This document shows positions 41,244 through 50,600 of a stretch of 64,000 nucleotides of DNA, one piece after another. Every line of letters starts with the position of its first letter. Position 1 is the first letter of the stretch. The stretch spans positions 3,224,001 through 3,288,000 of the forward strand of contig CP170561.1 of NCBI GenBank assembly GCA_042701975.1. The letters are read 5' to 3'. A program made the translations under genes and the position numbers. Below the pieces are notes generated by a model, which saw only the letters and a list, made by a program, of their open reading frames with translations, was not told where the DNA came from and made no database searches. Source of the stretch: JAFALK01 sp042701975 (GTDB taxonomy: Bacteria > Pseudomonadota > Gammaproteobacteria > Burkholderiales > Burkholderiaceae_C).

Positions 41244-41957
41244 ATGCGGATTGCCGCCTTGGACGACGAGCCCAGCGCCCTCGAACTGATCGAAAGCGCC
41301 ATGCGCGCCATCGACCACGAGTGCCATACCTTCACGCGGGGTGATGCCTTGATGCATGCGCTGCGCCGCGAAACCTTCGACCTGCTCGTGCTCGACTGGC
41401 AGCTGCCCAAGATCACGGGCATCGAGGTGGTGCAGTGGGTGCGCACGCACATGGACCATCGCGTACCCATCCTGATGCTCACCAGCCGGGCCACGGAGCG
41501 CGACATCGTCGAGGGCCTGAGCGCCGGTGCCGACGACTACATGATCAAGCCTATTCGCGTGGGCGAGCTCGTGGCGCGGGCGCGGGCGCTGCTGCGGCGC
41601 TGCTATTCCGAGGTCGAACGCGAGACGCTGCTGGAAACTGGTTCGCACCGCTTCGATCTGGTGGCGCGGCAAGTCAGCATCGACGGCGTTCCGATCGAGC
41701 TCAAGCGGCTGGAGTTTGACTTGGCCGTGTTCCTGTTCCGCAACATCGGCCGGCTCGTCTCGCGCGGCCATCTGGTCGAGGCGGTCTGGGGCCAGACGGT
41801 GGACGTGGGCTCGCGCTCGCTGGACACTCACGTCTCGCGGCTGCGTACCAAGCTGGAGCTGCGGCCGCAGCGCGGCTTCCGGCTCAGCTCCATCTACAAC
41901 CACGGCTACCGGCTTGAGATGATGGATCCGCCGCCAGCCGGTACCGAGGAGCCGTGA
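41244..41957 (+). CDS. OmpR/PhoB-family response regulator
   Basis: 237 aa from ATG 41244, chosen because GAGGAG lies 7 nt upstream, the protein starts exactly at the first receiver strand (MRIAALDDE), and the decayed copy at 3365 starts at the same residue. An in-frame ATG at 41121 would add 41 residues of no domain character. Receiver: Asp7/Asp8, acceptor Asp51 (LLVLDWQLPKITG), KPIRVGELVAR. C-terminal winged helix: RLEFDLAVFLFRNIGRLVSRGHLVEAVWG, SRSLDTHVSRLRTKL, YNHGYRLE. Members bind direct repeats with 10-11 bp spacing, which makes it a good candidate reader of the GTCAAC boxes in this window. Convergent with the EarP-like gene, 3 bp apart. Confidence 0.93.
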   Translation: MRIAALDDEPSALELIESAMRAIDHECHTFTRGDALMHALRRETFDLLVLDWQLPKITGIEVVQWVRTHMDHRVPILMLTSRATERDIVEGLSAGADDYMIKPIRVGELVARARALLRRCYSEVERETLLETGSHRFDLVARQVSIDGVPIELKRLEFDLAVFLFRNIGRLVSRGHLVEAVWGQTVDVGSRSLDTHVSRLRTKLELRPQRGFRLSSIYNHGYRLEMMDPPPAGTEEP

Positions 41958-41960
41958 GGA

Positions 41961-43244
41961 TCACCGGCGTCTGCGCGTCGCCCGCGAGGGCAGTTCGTCG
42001 AGGTGCATCGGTACGGTGGCGGGGAAGGGCAGGGCGCGTTCGTTGGCGGCCTTCTGCTGCCGCTCGCAGGCGGTCTTAACGGCCAGATCGAGCAGGTCCG
42101 GCACCGTGCGCAGCCAGCGCGCCGTGGTCTCAGCGCATTGCACCGCGTCGTCCCACACGGCGGAAAAGCGCTGCCAGGCTTCGGCGATGTGGCGTCCGCT
42201 TTGCCATGCAATGCACAGCGTGGCCATGCTGCCGCGCAGCGCCGCCGTCGCCGATGAAGAGCGCAGCTGCCAGCCCAGAACCTTGCTCGAGGCAGCACAG
42301 GCCGGGTCGAGTCGCGACTCGGGCTCACCATACAGCACCGGCACACCGCAGGCCATGGCGCGTATCGCCAGGTCTTCCTCGTTGGTCAGCACCAGGTCGC
42401 TGAGCCAGAGCAGTTCGTCCGAGAGCGACCAACTGCAGTTGTCGATCACGGCGATCGAGAGGTTGCGCTCCTCGACGTCCCGTGTGCGGCGCATCTCGCG
42501 CGGCAGGGCCGGGCTGCTGCCGAGACCGCCAAGCACCAGCACGCGCAGCGGCACTTCAGAGTTGCGCCAGACTGAGATCCATTCGCGCCAACCCGAGCTG
42601 GCCGGAGCGGCGACGATGATGGTCCGTTCACCCGGCCGTGCATCGCGGGACAGGCCCGCGCGCCGGATCGTGGCAGCCCGACCTGCCGCGCTTTCACGCA
42701 GGACGCAGCGCAGGTCAAAAGTGTGGGGAGAGGGCTTGATGAAGCCTGCACTGCAGGGCAGCGCGCCCTGGAACAGGCGGCCTTGAGGGTCGATGCCCAC
42801 GTGCTCCTTGGCGTCGGGCGAGTCGGCCAGCCGGGCCAGACGCAGGATCTTGCTGCCCAGGCCATGGTGGCGACTCCGCTGCTGGTAGAGCGCGGGCACC
42901 GAGGCTTCGAAGATCGCCAGCGTCATGGCCGCCGGTGCAACCGCCTGGAGCTTGCCTGTATCGAGGAAGTTGATGCCCTGCCACCACTGATCGTCGCGAT
43001 GCTCATCGAGTGCGGGCAGCAGCCGGGCCAGCACTTGCGGATCACCGAACAGGCGGACCGAGGCACCGTGTGTCTTGGACAGGCTCAGCGCGGCGCGGCA
43101 GCCGTACCAGAGGGCATCCAGATCCGTACCCGGAATCACGTCCCAGGCCATGCCCTGTGCGTTGCAAAGCAATTCGCCGGTATCGGCCAGCCGGCGGGCG
43201 GGGGACGGCGTGGATATGGATTTCGAACCAACGCTGGGATTCAT
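41961..43244 (-). CDS. EarP-like (DUF2331) glycosyltransferase homolog, divergent
   Basis: 427 aa from ATG 43244 (GAAGG 9 nt upstream). ATG 43268 is in frame but would leave almost no leader after the predicted promoter. MAWDVIPGTDLDALWYGCRAALSLSKTHGASVRLFGD parallels the EarP start (WDIFC-VVDNYGDIGVCWRLARQL...VRLWVDD). DELLWLSDLVLTNEEDLAIRAMACGVPVLY parallels the EarP active-site helix (DRLLWACDLNFVRGEDSFVRA-WAG-PFVW), keeping the Glu-Asp pair but not the Arg. EarP rhamnosylates an arginine of elongation factor P using dTDP-rhamnose. This protein is about 50 residues longer, has a Ser/Pro-rich head, and no efp gene is nearby. It may be a paralog with another acceptor. Confidence 0.5.
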   Translation of the reverse strand: MNPSVGSKSISTPSPARRLADTGELLCNAQGMAWDVIPGTDLDALWYGCRAALSLSKTHGASVRLFGDPQVLARLLPALDEHRDDQWWQGINFLDTGKLQAVAPAAMTLAIFEASVPALYQQRSRHHGLGSKILRLARLADSPDAKEHVGIDPQGRLFQGALPCSAGFIKPSPHTFDLRCVLRESAAGRAATIRRAGLSRDARPGERTIIVAAPASSGWREWISVWRNSEVPLRVLVLGGLGSSPALPREMRRTRDVEERNLSIAVIDNCSWSLSDELLWLSDLVLTNEEDLAIRAMACGVPVLYGEPESRLDPACAASSKVLGWQLRSSSATAALRGSMATLCIAWQSGRHIAEAWQRFSAVWDDAVQCAETTARWLRTVPDLLDLAVKTACERQQKAANERALPFPATVPMHLDELPSRATRRRR

Positions 43245-43285
43245 GGATTGCTGCCTTCGTCGCGCCATCCGTGGCGCATGAGAAG

Positions 43286-43334
43286 ACTGTCCATCAACCT
43301 ACAAGGGGCGAACAGCGAGTTGACAGTTGTCGAT
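43286..43334 (-). promoter_or_regulatory. GTCAAC-box promoter of the EarP-like gene
   Basis: On the minus strand ATCGAC-AACT-GTCAACTCGCTG (43334-43313) is followed at the standard distance by GACAGT (43291-43286). The sequence aligns without gaps over about 95 bp to the orphan element at 9603. Confidence 0.45.
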
Positions 43335-43348
43335 AGTCGTTGTGACGA

Positions 43349-43560
43349 TTATTTGCAATCTGGCTTGGACCACTTGAGTTCGATGGCGGCGATCATCGAT
43401 TCCAGCGCTGCAAAACGCTCTTCCCCCAGAACCTCCCGAAGCAGGCTGCGCTGCTGCAGGAAAAACGTGGTGGCGCGCACGTCGTCCTCGGCCAACCAAC
43501 TGGCCAACTGTTGGTAAGGAAGGAAAGGAGCGGCCTGCAAGATGACGGGTGATGGGTAGT
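43349..43560 (-). pseudogene. C-terminal scrap of a hybrid histidine kinase
   Basis: PYQQLASWLAEDDVRATTFFLQQRSLLREVLGEERFAALESMIAAIELKW has the pattern of the helical tail that ends many beta-proteobacterial hybrid kinases (L-LL-xxD-xA...L-xxxxxxF-xLe-xI-xFDF-xAL), like the last residues of the kinase at 34062. No kinase, receiver or HPt domain remains upstream. It is squeezed between the promoter of the EarP-like gene and the LysR gene. It could be translated from an unclear start, but a remnant is more likely. Confidence 0.4.
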
Positions 43561-43621
43561 GGCGGCGCGAAGAGTATGGCCGCTCGCACCCTTCGCCAGC
43601 CTTGAAATCCCGGCGTCGAAT

Positions 43622-43687
43622 GTCAACAAGCGTCAACTGCGCGGACTTTCGAGCGGCCGGCCCGATCGCAAGCTGCGATCGCATAAT
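43622..43687 (+). promoter_or_regulatory. GTCAAC box, LysR-type palindrome and -10 upstream of the LysR gene
   Basis: GTCAAC at 43622 and 43632 (10-bp period) are followed by TGCGCGG, a shortened form of the usual extension. Downstream is a perfect inverted repeat, CGATCGCA-AGC-TGCGATCG (43663-43681), containing a T-N11-A core as in LysR operators, directly followed by CATAAT (43682-43687), a good -10. Autoregulation by the LysR protein is likely. Confidence 0.5.
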
Positions 43688-43716
43688 GCGGCCACCCCCA
43701 ATGCGGTCCTTGCATA

Positions 43717-44622
43717 GTGAATTTCAAGCAACTCCACCATCTGATCGCTCTGGCCGACGAAGGCCGTTTCGTGGCGGCGGCAGAGCGCGTGCACCTGAGT
43801 CAGCCTGCTTTCAGCCGCAGCATCCGGGCGCTGGAGGAACACTTCGGCTTCCAGATCTTCGACCGCGGCCAGAACGGTGTCACGCTGACGCCGGTGGGGC
43901 GCACGCTTGTCGATCGGGTCCGCGGCCTTGTCTACGAAAGTCGGTGTCTGGAGCGCGACGCGGAGCTGCTGCGCAAGGGCGAGTTCGGTGAACTGAACTT
44001 CGGTGCCGGGCCAACGCCATCGGCCGTGTTGATTCCGCATCTGCTGATGGCCCTGCGCAAGCGCGCGCCGCAATTGGTCGTCGGAGTTCGCAGCAGCAAT
44101 GTCGAGGGCCTGCTGAACCTGCTGAAGGACGACAAAATTGACTTCTTCATGGCCGATCCTCGCCTGCTTACCAGCGACGCGCAGCTTGTCATCGTGCCGG
44201 TAATGGACGTTCGCTTCTTTCCCTATGTCCGGACCGATCACCCGCTCGTAAGAACGGGGGCTTCTCAACCTTCCGACATGGCGAAGTTCGGCATTGGTGC
44301 GGTCTCGCTGAAACCGACGCTGCGCAACGTGGTGGCCAAGTCCCAGGGCTTTGCGCGCGGCTCGGCGCTGCCGCTGGTGCTTGAATGCGACGACTCGAAC
44401 ACGCTGGCCCAGGTGGCGCAGGACAGTGACTTGATCGTCTACCTGCCCGAAATGTTCGCCAAAGCGTATTCAGGCTTGACGCGGCTGCCGCTCAAGTTCA
44501 CCAAGGATGCTGTCGTGGGCTCCGTGCACGCGATCTCATTGCGGGGACGTACGCTTTCGCCGGCGGCCAAGCTCGCGCTGGCGGAGTGCACCAGCCTAGC
44601 CAAGAAACTTGGGCGAAATTGA
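43717..44622 (+). CDS. LysR-family transcriptional regulator
   Basis: 301 aa from GTG 43717. N-terminal winged helix (MNFKQLHHLIALADEGRFVAAAERVHLSQPAFSRSIRALEEHFGFQIFDR) with a standard recognition helix, a linker helix, and a two-lobed effector domain (LNFGAGPTPSAVLIPHLLMAL, KIDFFMADPRLL). It is convergent with the desaturase gene, stops 13 bp apart, so the usual divergent LysR target is missing on that side. On the other side it is divergent from the kinase scrap and EarP-like gene. A palindromic operator sits between its promoter elements. Effector unknown. Confidence 0.92.
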   Translation: MNFKQLHHLIALADEGRFVAAAERVHLSQPAFSRSIRALEEHFGFQIFDRGQNGVTLTPVGRTLVDRVRGLVYESRCLERDAELLRKGEFGELNFGAGPTPSAVLIPHLLMALRKRAPQLVVGVRSSNVEGLLNLLKDDKIDFFMADPRLLTSDAQLVIVPVMDVRFFPYVRTDHPLVRTGASQPSDMAKFGIGAVSLKPTLRNVVAKSQGFARGSALPLVLECDDSNTLAQVAQDSDLIVYLPEMFAKAYSGLTRLPLKFTKDAVVGSVHAISLRGRTLSPAAKLALAECTSLAKKLGRN

Positions 44623-44635
44623 GCTTGCAGAAGAA

Positions 44636-45613
44636 TCAGGAGAGGTTCTTCCCAGAGCTTGCCACCAGTCTTCGCAGTACCCGGCCATACCCGACTTCGC
44701 ACTGTGCATGCGCCATCGCACCTTGCTGCTTGAGCCAGCGGTGCAGTTCGGGCAGCCGGTAGCTTGGTACCGTCGGCGCGAGATGGTGTTCGAAATGGAA
44801 GTTCACGTAGTTCGGCGCCACTGTCAGCCGTTCCCACCAGCGTGCCTCGACGGTGCGGGTGTTGGTCCAGATGTCGGTACTGCTGGTTCCTGGCAATGCG
44901 CCGTGCTCGGCCGCGTTGCGGATGCGGCTGAACACCATGTAGCTGGTCATCCATGCAGACGGCCACAACAGGTAGGCCAGCGGCTGCCCGGCTGCCCAGC
45001 AGGTCGTGAACAGCAGCGCGTTCACCAAGACGATGCGACGCAGGTTCCACAGCAGTGCGCGCGGATCGAGCCGTGGCACAGCGGTCGTGCTTTGGTAGCT
45101 GTAGCCCTGATCACTTCCGCTGCCATACAGATATGCCAGCGACAGGAGTGCACGCAAGCCCGACTGACCGAGCAGATCGCGACCCAACTTACGCAGCAGG
45201 GATGCACGGCTGACGGGGTAGCTTGCGTAGTTGGACAGATCGGGATCGTCGGGCGTGCCCGTCTTGACGTGGTGCGTCATGTGATAGCGGCGATAGATGC
45301 CCAGGTCCACGAAGACGGGAGCGCCGCAGAACCACTGGCCCACCCATTCGTTCAGCCGGGGCGAGGTGAGGAAGGAGCGATGTGCGCACTCATGGGTCAG
45401 GATGCCCAGACCCAGCTGGCGACCGCCCAGAACAAGCAGCGCCACCAGCACCGACAGCGCGTTCGGCCAGGCCATCACTCCGGCGAAGGTGGCAGCGATC
45501 AAGGCCCAGTTGAAAACGAGCATCCATGCCGCGCGGGCATCGGACTTGCGCAGGAAGCGCTGCAGCTGCTCGCGAGGCAATGCCTGGGCGGAAGTGAGGG
45601 GAGCGTTTTGCAT
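44636..45613 (-). CDS. Membrane fatty acid desaturase
   Basis: 325 aa. Three histidine boxes of the di-iron desaturase/hydroxylase superfamily: HECAH (His74-His78), HMTHH (111-115) and HFEHH (273-277), plus the extra His in NAAEH at 236. Hydrophobic segments at about 30-70, 150-165, 190-215 and 215-230 fit four TM helices. It would introduce a double bond, or oxidise a lipid-like substrate, at the inner membrane using electrons from a ferredoxin or reductase not encoded nearby. A divergent AraC-type regulator starts 60 bp away, suggesting dedicated control. Confidence 0.88.
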   Translation of the reverse strand: MQNAPLTSAQALPREQLQRFLRKSDARAAWMLVFNWALIAATFAGVMAWPNALSVLVALLVLGGRQLGLGILTHECAHRSFLTSPRLNEWVGQWFCGAPVFVDLGIYRRYHMTHHVKTGTPDDPDLSNYASYPVSRASLLRKLGRDLLGQSGLRALLSLAYLYGSGSDQGYSYQSTTAVPRLDPRALLWNLRRIVLVNALLFTTCWAAGQPLAYLLWPSAWMTSYMVFSRIRNAAEHGALPGTSSTDIWTNTRTVEARWWERLTVAPNYVNFHFEHHLAPTVPSYRLPELHRWLKQQGAMAHAQCEVGYGRVLRRLVASSGKNLS

Positions 45614-45673
45614 GAACCGGATTGAAGCAGTTCAGCCATACTTCTTGTTGTTCCAAGACGCCTATTTATTGAT

Positions 45674-46672
45674 ATGAACTGCAAAGCGGCCATCGTGCTT
45701 CCCGAAAGGGCCTGGGCTGGATCGGTACTGCTGACTCAGGAGCTGCTGATGGTGGCCGGCACCCTGCAGGCGCGCAGTGAGGATGTTTCTGCGAGCCGAC
45801 TGTTCGAGATCGTGCGCGTGGGCGAGGCGGCCGTGCAGAGCCTGTCCGGCGTCACCATCCCGGCCGACCTGAGCCTGGAGCAGGCTGCCAGGAAGCGGTT
45901 TGACCTGGTGCTGTTGCCCACGCAATTCGCACCCAGGCTGCAAGCCAGCGCCGGCGACCTGCGGCTCGCCGCCTGGGTGGCGAAGCAGCACGAGCGCGGC
46001 GCCCTGGTGGTCAGCCTGAACGGCGCTGTGCTTCTCGCGCGCAGCGGCTTGCTCGATGGACGGCAGGCCACCGGACCGATCAGCGACCAGGCCCTGTTTG
46101 CGGCCCAGTTCCCGCATGTGCGTTACACGCCGAGCCGACGCATCGTCGTCAGCGGCCAAATCATCAGCGCCGGCGGCATCAACCCGACGGTGGATGTCTG
46201 CGCCCACCTGGTCGAACGGTTTGGCGGTCGCGCCGCTGCGCGCCGCTTCCTGCGTCACACCTCGACCGAGTCGCTGCCCTCCTACGAGCATTTGGGTGTA
46301 TGGAGTGCCCAGTTCAAGCAGCATCGCGACGAGGCAGTGCTCGCAGCGCAGGCGCTGATCGAAGCGAGCCTGGCGGCCCCGCCCACCCTGGCGACGTTGG
46401 CCCGCGCCGTGCATCTCGGCGAGCGCACGCTCTCTCGTCGCTTCGCCGCAGCGACCGGCCAGACGCTGCGCGGCTATGTTGCCGAATGCCGGCTTGAGCT
46501 CACGCGCATCTTGCTTCTGGCCGGCAACGAGCCCCTGACCCTGATCGCCGACGAATGCGGCTATGCGGGGAGCAGCGCCTTGGTTCATGCATTCAGCGCG
46601 CGCTTCGGCATCAGTCCGGCACGTTATCGCAAGGGTGGCGCTATCAACGGCAGCTCTTGGCCATCGGCCTAA
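45674..46672 (+). CDS. AraC-family regulator with DJ-1/PfpI-like domain (GlxA-type)
   Basis: 332 aa from ATG 45674. Residues 1-190 resemble the DJ-1/PfpI amidotransferase-like fold (FDLVLLPTQFAPRLQ, GALVVSLNGAVLLARSGLLDGR). The usual nucleophilic Cys position reads SLNGA, so no enzyme activity is expected. Residues about 225-320 are an AraC double helix-turn-helix (TLATLARAVHLGERTLSRRFAAATGQTLRGYVAECRLELTR, ECGYAGSSALVHAFSARFGISPARYR). It is divergent from the desaturase gene over 60 bp and is the most likely regulator of it. Confidence 0.9.
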   Translation: MNCKAAIVLPERAWAGSVLLTQELLMVAGTLQARSEDVSASRLFEIVRVGEAAVQSLSGVTIPADLSLEQAARKRFDLVLLPTQFAPRLQASAGDLRLAAWVAKQHERGALVVSLNGAVLLARSGLLDGRQATGPISDQALFAAQFPHVRYTPSRRIVVSGQIISAGGINPTVDVCAHLVERFGGRAAARRFLRHTSTESLPSYEHLGVWSAQFKQHRDEAVLAAQALIEASLAAPPTLATLARAVHLGERTLSRRFAAATGQTLRGYVAECRLELTRILLLAGNEPLTLIADECGYAGSSALVHAFSARFGISPARYRKGGAINGSSWPSA

Positions 46673-47526
46673 CCCGGCGAATTGAGCGGGCGCCACGCGC
46701 TTCCAACCCGCAGCGCGATGGTCCACTCCAGGGGCGGCTGACGCGCATTCAGCTTGGCGCTTCGTCCCAAATCGACGTGCCTGAAGAGGCCACCTGCTAA
46801 TCAAGCCCACCCGCCGCAGGGGGCCGAGGTTTCACTGAGTGTCGGGTCTACGCGCGGCGCGCCTAGGAAGTCTTTGAATACCATTGCGCTGCGCTTCCGG
46901 CCCACATCGCACGAAGGTTCGATCGCTGGGCTTCGGCTGCTGGACGCTCGACCTGACTACAACTATTGCCCGTCTGCACGTGAGCCTCGTTCAAATACTC
47001 AGCGCTATCGCAGGACTGGTCGCGTCAGTCATTGGACTTTTGGCGATCACGATGCGTCGGAATGTTGTGCGTGGGGCCGTCGCCGGCGAAGGCAAGCAGG
47101 TGCTCGCCAGCTGGCGCGCCGCAGCGACAGGTTGCGTGGCGCTCGTCGTGGCCGCGCTGCTCTTTGCCTCAGCAAGCGGGGTTTTCCATCTCGACTGAGG
47201 TGCGCGCCGATAGCCGTGCCGACTTTCAGCCGAAGCTGGCGCCGGAGTGGCACTTACGGGGGGCAATCTTTTGCCACTCTGACCTGTGACGCAGAGCCCG
47301 GAGAAGGCTGTGCCGCATTGCAGGTTCCTCCCCGTTCGCGTGCGTCCGTCCATAAGGTGGCGGGCGCCTGCCCCGTCGCTGCGCGCCAATTCGCTTACCC
47401 GTCACAGCTTGAGGCCTTGGCCGTAGCTTTGGCCGATCCTGGTTCGGCGTTTCACGACATCCGCGGAACGGCAACGATCAACGTCCCCGAGAGGGCAACT
47501 GTTTGCCAATGAATGTCACCGCCTCT
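46673..47526. other. Gene-poor region upstream of the giant autotransporter
   Basis: About 850 bp with only one doubtful small frame (46980-47198). It contains the second copy of a 23-bp GC-rich element (46807-46829, also at 26208-26230) and no strong hairpin. Other open frames look like shadows of base composition. Confidence 0.5.
46980..47198 (+). CDS. Possible 72-aa two-TM small membrane protein
   Basis: From GTG 46980: MSLVQILSAIAGLVASVIGLLAI, a basic loop (TMRRNVVRGAVAGEGKQVLASWRAAATG) and a second hydrophobic stretch (CVALVVAALLFASASG), then a stop. The hairpin topology is clean, but there is no ribosome site and I recognise no family. It may be chance. Confidence 0.3.
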   Translation: MSLVQILSAIAGLVASVIGLLAITMRRNVVRGAVAGEGKQVLASWRAAATGCVALVVAALLFASASGVFHLD

Positions 47527-47575
47527 GTGAACAAACGTCAACTGGCTGGCGGACTCTGATTTTCCCACTCACATT
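47527..47575 (+). promoter_or_regulatory. GTCAAC-box promoter of the giant autotransporter
   Basis: GTGAAC at 47527 and GTCAAC at 47537 (10-bp period), then TGGCTGGCGG, and with 17 bp between, CACATT at 47570-47575. A further GTCACC lies at 47515. Transcription would begin near 47582, 51 bp before the ATG. Confidence 0.5.
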
Positions 47576-47632
47576 CAGCAGATGCGGTGGCATCAGTCCG
47601 GGTTGCCAACTTGAGTCGGGAGGGACTTCGGT

Positions 47633-50600
47633 ATGAATCGAGTATTTCGCAGCCTGTGGAACCGGGCCTTGAATGCCTGGGTGGCCGTCCCCGAGACGGC
47701 CTCGGCCGCGGGCGGCTGCGCAAGTACGCCCCGTCGAATCGCGGCGCCGCGCCTGACGATCCTGGCCCTGGCTCTGGTCAGCGCGCTTGTCGCGCAGGCC
47801 GGCACGACGCTGTACTGGGACCCCAACGGTAACACCGCCGGTCTCGGCGGCACCGGCACCTGGGACACGGCGAGCGTCTTCTGGAACACCAGCGCCACCG
47901 GCGCTGGCGGCACCGTCTCGGCCTGGAACAACGCCAACCTCGACCTGGCCGTCTTCGGCGGAACGGCAGGTACTGTCACCCTCAGCGGATCGCTCGATGT
48001 CAGCGGCATCACTTTTTCGACCGGCGGCTACACGCTCACCGGCGGCACGCTGAACCTGGTCGGCGCCACGCCCACCGTCACCGGCGGTGGCACCATCAAC
48101 TCGGCCATCGCCGGCACGACGGGCTTCAGAACCGGCGGCGGCAATGTGACGCTCACACTGGGAGGCGCCAACACCTTCACCGGCCCGCTGATCGTCGCCC
48201 ACGGGTCTGCGTCTCCCGGTTTCCTCCCCAATCTGACCCTCGCGGCCGGCGCGTCGCTGGCGACATCGGATGTGACGGTCGGCTCCGGTGCCGCGGGCTC
48301 GTATGCAGTCCTGACCAACGGCAGCGACAACCAGATGACGAGCGCCGTCGTGTCGTTCAACACGAATGGCAGCAATTGGGCGTACTGGTGGTTGCAAGGG
48401 ACCTCGCAGTCAGTGCTGGGTGTCTCCGACAGCACCGGTGCTGGCGTGATCGAAGAAGGAGGAGGGGGCAACAGCACGCTGGCGCTAACCGGCAGCGGGA
48501 CGTATTCATTCAACGGTGTCATGCGCGGCGGCTTCACCGGCCCGACCACCTTTTCGCTCGTCAAGAGTGGCTCCGGTACCCAGACGCTCTCTGGCGGCGG
48601 CATCAGCTACAACGGCACGACGACGGTCAGCGGCGGCAGGTTGGTGTTGAACAACACGGCGAACTATCGCTCGGCCACGACGGTGAATGGCGTGACGCTT
48701 GAGCTGGCTGGCAACGCCAACCTCGATCATCCCGCCGGCTTCTCGCTCGCGCTCAACAACGGCTCGACGCTCACCAAGACCAACACCGGCTACGACACCT
48801 TCAACAGCTCGAACGTCGCCATCAGCGGCACGGTCGCAGTCAATATCACGAACAACGGGACCAACAACCAGTTGTTCATCGGCGGCGCGGGGACCGGCCT
48901 GACGGGCTCGGGCACCATCAACCTGACCAACACCGGCAGCGCCACGACGGGCATGACGCTGCGCACCGGCGCGGGCAGTTTCTCCGGCGCAATCAACGTT
49001 TCGGGCGGCGTGCTCAACGTTGGCAGCGGCGCGGCCCTCGCGCTTCAGAACTCCGCCCTCAGCCTCAGCAATAGCGCTCGCTTGAACTTGGGGGCGGCGT
49101 TCGCCACGACCGCGTCGGACGCCTCGGTCCAGACCCTGTCCGGCGACAGCACGACCACCGCCGTCCTGGGCGCCCAGACCCTCACGCTCGGCACGAATAA
49201 CGGCTCGGGTGCGACGTTCTCGGGCGTGATCTCCGGCACGGGCGGGCTAGCGAAGACCGGCACGGGCACGCAGACGCTCAGCGGCACCAACACCTACACC
49301 GGCGCCACTGCCGTCAACGCCGGCACTCTGCAAGCCGGCGCGGCTGCGGGCGGCCAGGCCTTCGGCAGCAACTCGGCCGTGACGCTGGCCAACGCTTCCG
49401 GCGTGACGCTGGACCTGAACAGCTTCAGTCAGACCATCGGTTCGCTTGCCGGCGGCGGCGCCACGGGCGGCAATGTCTCGCTGCTCGGCGGCACGCTGAC
49501 CACAGGCGGCAACAACACGAGCACCAGCTATGCCGGCGTGATCAGCGGCATCGGCGGCCTGACCAAGAATGGCAGCGGCACGCAGACGCTCAGCGGCACC
49601 AGCACCTACGTCGGTGCGACGACCGTTAATGCCGGCAGCCTGCGCGCTGGCGCGGCCGCCGGCGGCCAGGCCTTCGGCAACGGCTCTGCCGTGACCTTGG
49701 CCAATGTGGCTGGCGCGACGCTGGACCTGAACGGGTTCAGTCAGACCGTCGGTTCGCTGGCCGGCGGTGGCACGACCGGCGGCAACGTGACCCTGGGCAC
49801 GGCCACGCTGACCACCGGAAACACCACGAGCGCCAGCTATGGCGGCGTTATCAGTGGCAGCGGTGGGCTGACCAAGGTCGGCAGCGGCACGCAGACTCTG
49901 ACCGGTAGCAGCACTTACACCGGAGCCACGACGATCAATGCCGGCACCTTGGCCGCTGGCGCGGCCGCCGGCGGCCAGGCCTTTGGCCTCAACTCGGCCG
50001 TGACCCTGGCCGATGTGGCCGGCGCCACGCTGAGCCTCAGCAGCTTCAGCCAGACCATCGGATCGCTGTCCGGCGGCGGGACGACTGGCGGCAACGTGAC
50101 CCTGGTCGGCGGCGGCATCCTGAGCACCGGCGGCCTCAACACCAGCGCTAGCTATGCCGGTGTGATCAGCGGCAACGGCGGCCTCACCAAGCAGGGCTCT
50201 GGCACCCAGACCGTTTCGGGCATCAGCACCTACACGGGCGCCACCACCATCAACGCCGGCGTCCTGCAGGCTGGCGCTGCGGCGGGCGGCCAAGCTTTTG
50301 GCGTCAACTCGGCGGTGACCCTGGCCAACGTGACGGGCGCAAAGCTGGACCTCAACGGCTTCAACCAGACCATCGGCTCTCTTCATGGCGGCGGCACCAC
50401 GGGCGGCAACGTGAGCCTGGGCACGGCCACGCTGACCACCGGCGGCAACGGCGTCACCGGCATCTACAGCGGCGTCATCAGCGGCAGCGGTGGCCTCACC
50501 CGGGTCGGCAGCGGCACGCAAGTCTTGCAGGGCATCAGCACCTACACCGGCGCGACCACCGTCAACGGCGGCACCCTGCAGGCCGGCGCCGGCTCGAACG

